From contig JBBHKE010000723.1 in assembly GCA_037447655.1 (NCBI GenBank), forward strand, positions 1 to 24,378: DNA of 24,378 nucleotides, given 5' to 3'. Both the position numbers and the translations under genes were made by a program. Below, piece after piece: positions 19,741-24,378 of the stretch (position 1 is the stretch's first letter; every line of letters begins with the position of its first letter). The stretch comes from Zygnema cylindricum. Lineage: Eukaryota > Streptophyta > Zygnematophyceae > Zygnematales > Zygnemataceae. The notes beneath the pieces were generated by a model that made no database searches, was not told the origin of the DNA, and was given only the letters and a program-made list of their open reading frames with translations.

Positions 19741-20240
19741 GATTACCACACTCGTTTGTCCTTTAGTTGATTCAACAGAAATATTCGTGTGGTGAATACT
19801 TACTAATATTTGTGTGTTCCTTTTCGGGGGTTATGCAAACTAAAGGTGACTATGCATCGACAAGTGTTAGAAAGTAAAAAGGTGTGGTCCACTTTTAAGC
19901 TTGAATTACAATGGTATTAAGGACTCCATCAAAATTACAAATTATAGTTTGGTGATGTGGCAAGACGATGCCAACTATTGTAATTGTTATGAACAAAATT
20001 GGATGCTTTTATGTTTAGTAAATGCAACATTAATAACGTGGAAATGTCTAATTTACTCTTATAGAAAAATACTGAAATTTTCAAAAATTCATCATAAATG
20101 TGAAAAACAAAAATAGAAGAAAAACTATAAAGATATTAATAACAGTAAAACATATGACTTACTTGTTAAGGAAAAAACAGACGTTCACAAATTCATCAAA
20201 CATGCACCTGACAACAAAGAGGAAAAATATATCTCTTTCT
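19741..20240. other. AT-rich intergenic DNA, no gene seen
   Basis: No supported frame or repeat lies here; it separates the decayed coding-like region from the tRNA gene. Confidence 0.55.
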
Positions 20241-20313
20241 CGATCACGGTGGGGGTCGAACCCACAATCTTTGGTTTCGAAGACCAACGCCTTATCCATT
20301 AGGCCACACGACC
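20241..20313 (-). tRNA. tRNA-Arg (anticodon TCG)
   Basis: The minus strand folds as a full 73-nt cloverleaf: acceptor GGTCGTG pairing with CGTGATC (three G-U pairs), D arm GCCTAATGGATAAGGC, anticodon stem TTGGT/ACCAA around loop CTTCGAA (anticodon TCG), a 5-nt variable loop and T arm GTGGG-TTCGACC-CCCAC, with discriminator G. There is no intron and CCA is not encoded, as expected for a eukaryotic nuclear gene. It decodes CGA. The internal A box (TGGCCTAATGG) and B box (GGTTCGACCCC) are intact. T-rich runs occur downstream on that strand; I do not call a specific terminator. Confidence 0.95.
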
Positions 20314-20900
20314 AGATGTTATGATCAATGTCTTTATTAAAATTATTCTGTAATTGTAATTTTAAGTGTTTTTTTATATACATATTTACACCGCGAATTG
20401 TAATTAGAGTAAATTACGCTAATTCGGTTTCTCGAAATTTCGACTCTATCACATGAAATAGAGTAAATGATTATAATTTTTGTTTTACTCTTCAGTCATG
20501 TCTCTCTGCAACCATCATCCATGGCTGTAACTGAAACCGCAACCATGAATAGTGTTGCCTAATCCTCTTCTAGGTTCTGTTGTATTTTTTTTTATTTTTC
20601 AGTTTCTTGTATGTCCGTTATGTAGTTCTACCCCTTTTTTTCAAGTCACATTTATCGGATCTTATTACCTTTCCTGAAGTTTCTCTCTCTCTCCCTCTCT
20701 CTCCTCTCTTTCCCTGTCTCTCCCTGTCTCTTTGTCTGTTAAATAGTGTGGAAAAAGGTTAAAAAAAGTGGAAAAAATCGAAAATAACTGAAAAAAGCTT
20801 AAAGACTTTGAATATAATCAATCAGTTTTTTGTGACTTTGGAAGGAAAAAAATTCATTAATATTAAAAAAAAAATTAAACATTAAAAGTAAAAATTTAAA
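20314..20900. other. Upstream flank of the second gene
   Basis: AT-rich sequence with a (CT)n tract at 20681-20735. TTGAATATAATCAATCAG near 20807 is a possible TATA-like element about 90 bp before the first ATG of the following gene, but nothing else supports it. No gene is seen. Confidence 0.4.
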
Positions 20901-22732
20901 ATGACTTCTGCCGTTTTTTCCTTTCTTCAAAGGAGGAAAACTCTAAAAAATAAAGATTTTGTTGTAGTTTTAGGGTTTTTTCGCGAAGAAATGTACGGAA
21001 ATCGATCATTTTTGAACGGGAATCCGAGGAGATGTTTTGGAACATCAAATAATAAAATAAATTTCTACTTTGAAAATGTGAGAAACTCCACCTTTTTTTT
21101 CTATTTTTCCCTTTTTTTTTGTTTTTTCATTATGTTTTTTAATCTGGAGTTTGTTCTATTTCCTTTTTTAGGTATTTTTTCCTTTTGATTCAATAGTTGT
21201 TAACTTTTTTCTTTGTTTGTTTTGTTATTTCTTTTATTTTCGTTTGACTTTTGTCCCTCACTTTCTCTCTCTCTCTCTCTCTCTCTCCTTCTCCCTTCCC
21301 ATACCCACTCCCGTCCTCTCTATTTATTTTATTTTTGCAGTTCAAGATTTTCTGTTTTGCAAATTTTGTACGCTTCATATGATTTTCTTTTTTTATATAC
21401 TTTTCACATTTTTCATTTTTTGTAGAAAAATAAAAGAAAGAAACAAGAAGTATTAAAAAAGAATCAATGTCCGCACGGAAAATGTCAGCAGTCTGAAAAG
21501 GTGATTTTTTTTCCATGAATTATACATTTTTATAGTCTTACATTTATGAGTCATAATCTTGACCCTTTCCCTGGCTTCCCTCTCCCTCTCCTCTCCCTCT
21601 CCCTCTCCCCTCTCCCTCTCTCTCCCCCTTCTCCTTTCCCCAGGGCCATACCGACCTGCAAATGCCCTCACTCTCTCCCTCTCCCTCTCCCTCTCCCTCA
21701 GCTCTCTCCCTCCCCTCCCGAAGACACTTTTCCAGGACAACTCTCTCCTCCTCCTCCTCCTCCTCCTCTCCCTCCTCCCCCCCCCCCTCCCAAAACCCTC
21801 AAAATCCTCCGAAAAGTTTTTTTTCCGGCCCGAGAATCGGGGCAGTTTTGGCGCTGACCGGAATTGGAGTTTTGTCTTATTATGGATGGAACTTTGAAAA
21901 AGCGAAATGGGGTCCGGGGCCGGTAATTCCGAAAAATGAAGATATTTTTAAGGGAGGAGAGGGAGGAAATAAGGTAGAGGAGGGAGAGAAGAGAGTGGAG
22001 GGAGAGAAAGGAGTGGAGGGAGAGAAAGGAGGGGAGGGAGTGGAGGGAGAGAAGGGAGTTGGGGGAGAGAAGGGAGTGGAGGGAGAGAAGGGAGAGAAGG
22101 AAGTGGAGGGAGGGGAGGGAGGGAACGGAGTGGGAGTGGAGGGAGTGGATGGAGGGAAGGGAGGGGAGGGAGGCGAGAGTGGGGAGATTGGTAGCTCTGA
22201 ATCTGTGGAATTGGGACAAACAGGAGAAGGAGAGAGTGGGGAGATAGGAGGAGGAGGAGGGCGAGAGGGAGAGGAAAAAAGTTTGGTGGAGGAGGTAGGT
22301 GAGGTAGTAGTATCGAAGGTCGAAGAAGTGGAAAATGAAGTGAAGGATGTAATTGGGGATAGGAAGTTTGGGGACAATGGGGTAGAGAGTGAAGAGGGTA
22401 AGGGAGAGGAAGTGGGAGGGGGAGGGGCAGAAGAAGGGGGAGAGGGAGGGGGAGAAGGAGGGGTTCAACAGGGATGGGGTCAACCAGAGGATGAATTTGT
22501 CCTTTCTCGGGAGACTGTGACGAGTGACGGAACCGAGGAGGGAGAGAGAAAAGAGAGTAAAATTGAGGAGGGAGAGGAGGGAAAAGAGGGAGTGGAGGGA
22601 TTGGAGGAAAAAAAAGGCGAGGGAGGGGAGAGAGAGATATTGGCTTTGGCGGTTGAGGCTTCTCATGAGGCGGAGAGAGCTTTGAAAGGGTCGGAAAATG
22701 ACGAAAATGAGGATAAAAAAAGGATTTTGGAG
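20901..22732 (+). CDS. 5' part of a gene for a probable mitochondrial inner-membrane protein (MIC60-like?)
   Basis: Proposed exons are 20901-21077, 21426-21500 and about 21644-22732, all phase 0, followed by a donor GGAG|GTGAGA. The gene is incomplete: no stop precedes the donor and no later exon is recognised. Exon 1 has an Arg/Lys-rich, early acid-poor start (FLQRRKTLKNK, NPRRCFGTSNN) as in mitochondrial presequences. Exon 2 is lysine-rich. Exon 3 starts S/P-rich, has one membrane segment (GAVLALTGIGVLSYYGWNF, about residues 150-168), then WGPGPVIPKNEDIF, then an E/G/K repeat (VEGEKG units) and an alanine-rich LALAVEASHEAERAL with helical character. Presequence, single N-terminal membrane span and long acidic stretch match plant MIC60/mitofilin of the MICOS complex, but no diagnostic motif is within the window. 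The acceptor of exon 3 could also lie 40-90 bp later in the CT-rich run. Confidence 0.55.
21950..22290 (+). repeat. Purine-only coding repeat (GGAGAGAAGGGAGTGGAG)n in exon 3
   Basis: The plus strand is almost free of pyrimidines except for T of GTG codons. Units of about 18 bp, GGAGAGAAGGGAGTGGAG with variants, encode iterated (G)EKGVE. Eight or more units are visible around 21980-22110. Units are multiples of three, so the frame stays open, unlike the transposase minisatellite. A minus-strand frame (21698-22666) is its antisense. Confidence 0.88.
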
Positions 22733-24340
22733 GTGAGATTTTTTTTTTTGGGCTTATGAAATGAAGATAAAAAAGGGGTTTTAGAAGTAAAAAAAATCTC
22801 CTTTTTAGGGTTTTCTTTTTTATCGTTGTTGTCTACTTCTTCCTTTTTTTCATTTTTTTTTTGTTGGATTTTGCAGTTTTTGTGGTACGGAGTTTTTTTT
22901 TTTTTTTAATGGATTTTGAATTAAAATAAAGGATCCATTATTTTTTTTTCGGAAACCACAGAAAACCCTAAAAATGTCTAAACTTTATAAAAACCAAAAA
23001 ACCATTAAAAAATATCCTAAAAGATTCTGACAAAATTCAAATGGCATTGTTTTTTTTTATAGAAACCATTAAATAGTTTATTCTTGGTAAAAAAAAAATC
23101 AAAATTAAAATTCCTTGGAACCGTAAAACAACTCAAAAACTTTTTTTTTTTTTGAAACCTTAAATAAGAAAAAAAATAACCATTGGCAAAACCTAGGAAC
23201 TATAGAAAAAACGTAAATACAATTACAATAGAAACCGTAAAACCAAGCCCCAAAAAAATATCAAAAATACTTTGAAGCCGTTTAAAACCTTCAAACTTTT
23301 TTAAAAGAATCATACAAAGCGTAAAAATAAAAAACCATAAAACCCAAAAAATAAACCGTAAAGCCATAAGAAACCTCTAAAAATCTTTAAACGATTTTGG
23401 GTTCCCTTAAAACTACCAAAATAATTGAAGAAACTACATCAAAGATTTAAGAAATCATCACTACAAACCAAAAATATCTTAAAAGCCACTACTAATTTTC
23501 AGAAACTGAAAAAAAATCTTATCAACCCATAAAAAAAACCTTATCAACCCATAAAAAAAACCACAAAAAAACTCTAATTACTCCTAACTAAACCTTAACT
23601 AAAACACCGAAAAAACCGCTAAAAATCTACACTAATTCATGTGTTTTTATTCCCAACTCATGTGTTATTTTTTATTCCCAAATAGAGGTTTTCTTTTGGT
23701 TCATATTTGCCTTTTAAAAACAAAAAAAAAATGTTGACTTTTTCTAAATAATCTGTGAAATATTTTTTATCGGAAATATTGTATAGTGAGAATCAAATGT
23801 GTTTTAAAAACAACTCTAGCATACTTTTTTTTTTTTATCAATTTTTTAACGCTAAACATTAAATCCGTAAAAGAAAGAAAAAAGGAAATTGTATTGACAA
23901 TTTTAGATACCTTTATCGACAATTTTAAAATAACCCTTTTTTTTTCATGGCATTTCTATATGAAGAAAACCTAAAAGAAAAAAAAAAAAAATCATTTTGT
24001 AAATGATTTGGCTAGGCTTTGGCCAAAAAAGAGAGGAAAAAATACCTTTTTTTTTGTTTTATTAAATCCGTGTTGGTGGTGCATTTTTGTACTAGAAAGA
24101 ATCTCTCGATTTCTCGTAAAACAAAAAGAGAAATAAAAAAACATAAAAAAGGGATAAAAATAAAAATAAAAGTAAAAAGAAAAAAGAAAAAAAAAGGAAA
24201 AAAAACAGATAAACAAAAGATAAATAAAAGAAAAAAAAAGATTCACAGAAAACAGAAAGAAAAAAGACTTTGGTGGCTTTTTCAATTTTTTTTTCTTTTA
24301 ATAAAAAAAAAATTTATTTTTTTTGTTTGTTTTTTTTTTT

Positions 24341-24374
<34 letters not shown>

Positions 24375-24378
24375 ATTT
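22733..24378. other. AT-rich sequence after exon 3, probably intron, ending in poly-T
   Basis: No further exon is recognisable. From about 22960 to 23640 the plus strand is very poor in G and full of degenerate AAACC(A/G/C)TAAAA words, with a 22-bp unit CTTATCAACCCATAAAAAAA repeated at about 23518 and 23541. From 24120 to 24260 it is A-rich, and the window ends in T runs (24300-24370). This is consistent with a long intron of the preceding gene. Confidence 0.5.

Noticed and set aside
21698-22666. 322-codon minus-strand frame
   Set aside because: Antisense of the purine-rich exon; S/L/P repeats without domains, while the plus strand has a membrane segment and splice-compatible borders.
22960-23000. 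Telomere repeat (AAACCCT)n
   Set aside because: Only isolated AAACCCTAAA-like words occur, with no tandem run.

Overview
The window is nuclear DNA of a eukaryote, most likely a green-lineage (streptophyte) plant or alga. Coding stretches are short exons bounded by GT/AG, introns are very T-rich with long poly-T and pyrimidine tracts, and the one securely identified gene is the organelle-type tRNA (guanine-N7)-methyltransferase of plants, with a transit-peptide-like leader. I cannot name the species.

Layout. (1) About 825-7545 is a decayed DNA transposon. Two inverted-repeat arms of roughly 1 kb (about 840-1970 and 6535-7540) flank a four-exon transposase pseudogene (2327-6542). It has a CENP-B/pogo-like helix-turn-helix region and a DDE domain, a purine-rich minisatellite of about 190 bp period inside its first exon, several in-frame stops and an altered catalytic Asp. 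The arms carry tRNA-like Pol III boxes. (2) 7545-10960 holds no convincing gene: a 42-codon acidic ORF, an array of TCGTCG/CGACGA motifs that also occurs inside transposase intron 1, then AT-rich and GA-rich low-complexity DNA. (3) 10965-11567 is a minisatellite of GTACGGAT-containing monomers organised into 48-bp and 120-bp higher-order repeats. (4) 12053-12236 is a (CCCCTCT)n-type pyrimidine tract upstream of the trmB-like gene, 12411-17441, whose eight exons join in phase into a 450-residue protein. Its last intron contains an array of copies of the preceding exon/intron junction and a partial, decayed copy of the last exon. (5) 17680-20900 holds tandem duplications, a 21-bp TGATGTCA array, decayed coding-like sequence and a tRNA-Arg(TCG) gene on the minus strand. 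(6) From 20901 to at least 22732 lie the first three exons of a second gene, for a protein with a mitochondrial-presequence-like N-terminus, one membrane segment and a long acidic repeat. It resembles the front of MIC60/mitofilin, but this is tentative. The remainder is AT-rich and ends in poly-T.

The two host genes point the same way (plus strand) but share no visible pathway. The recurring theme is local sequence amplification: minisatellites inside exons, in introns and next to splice sites, many of them purine/pyrimidine-asymmetric.
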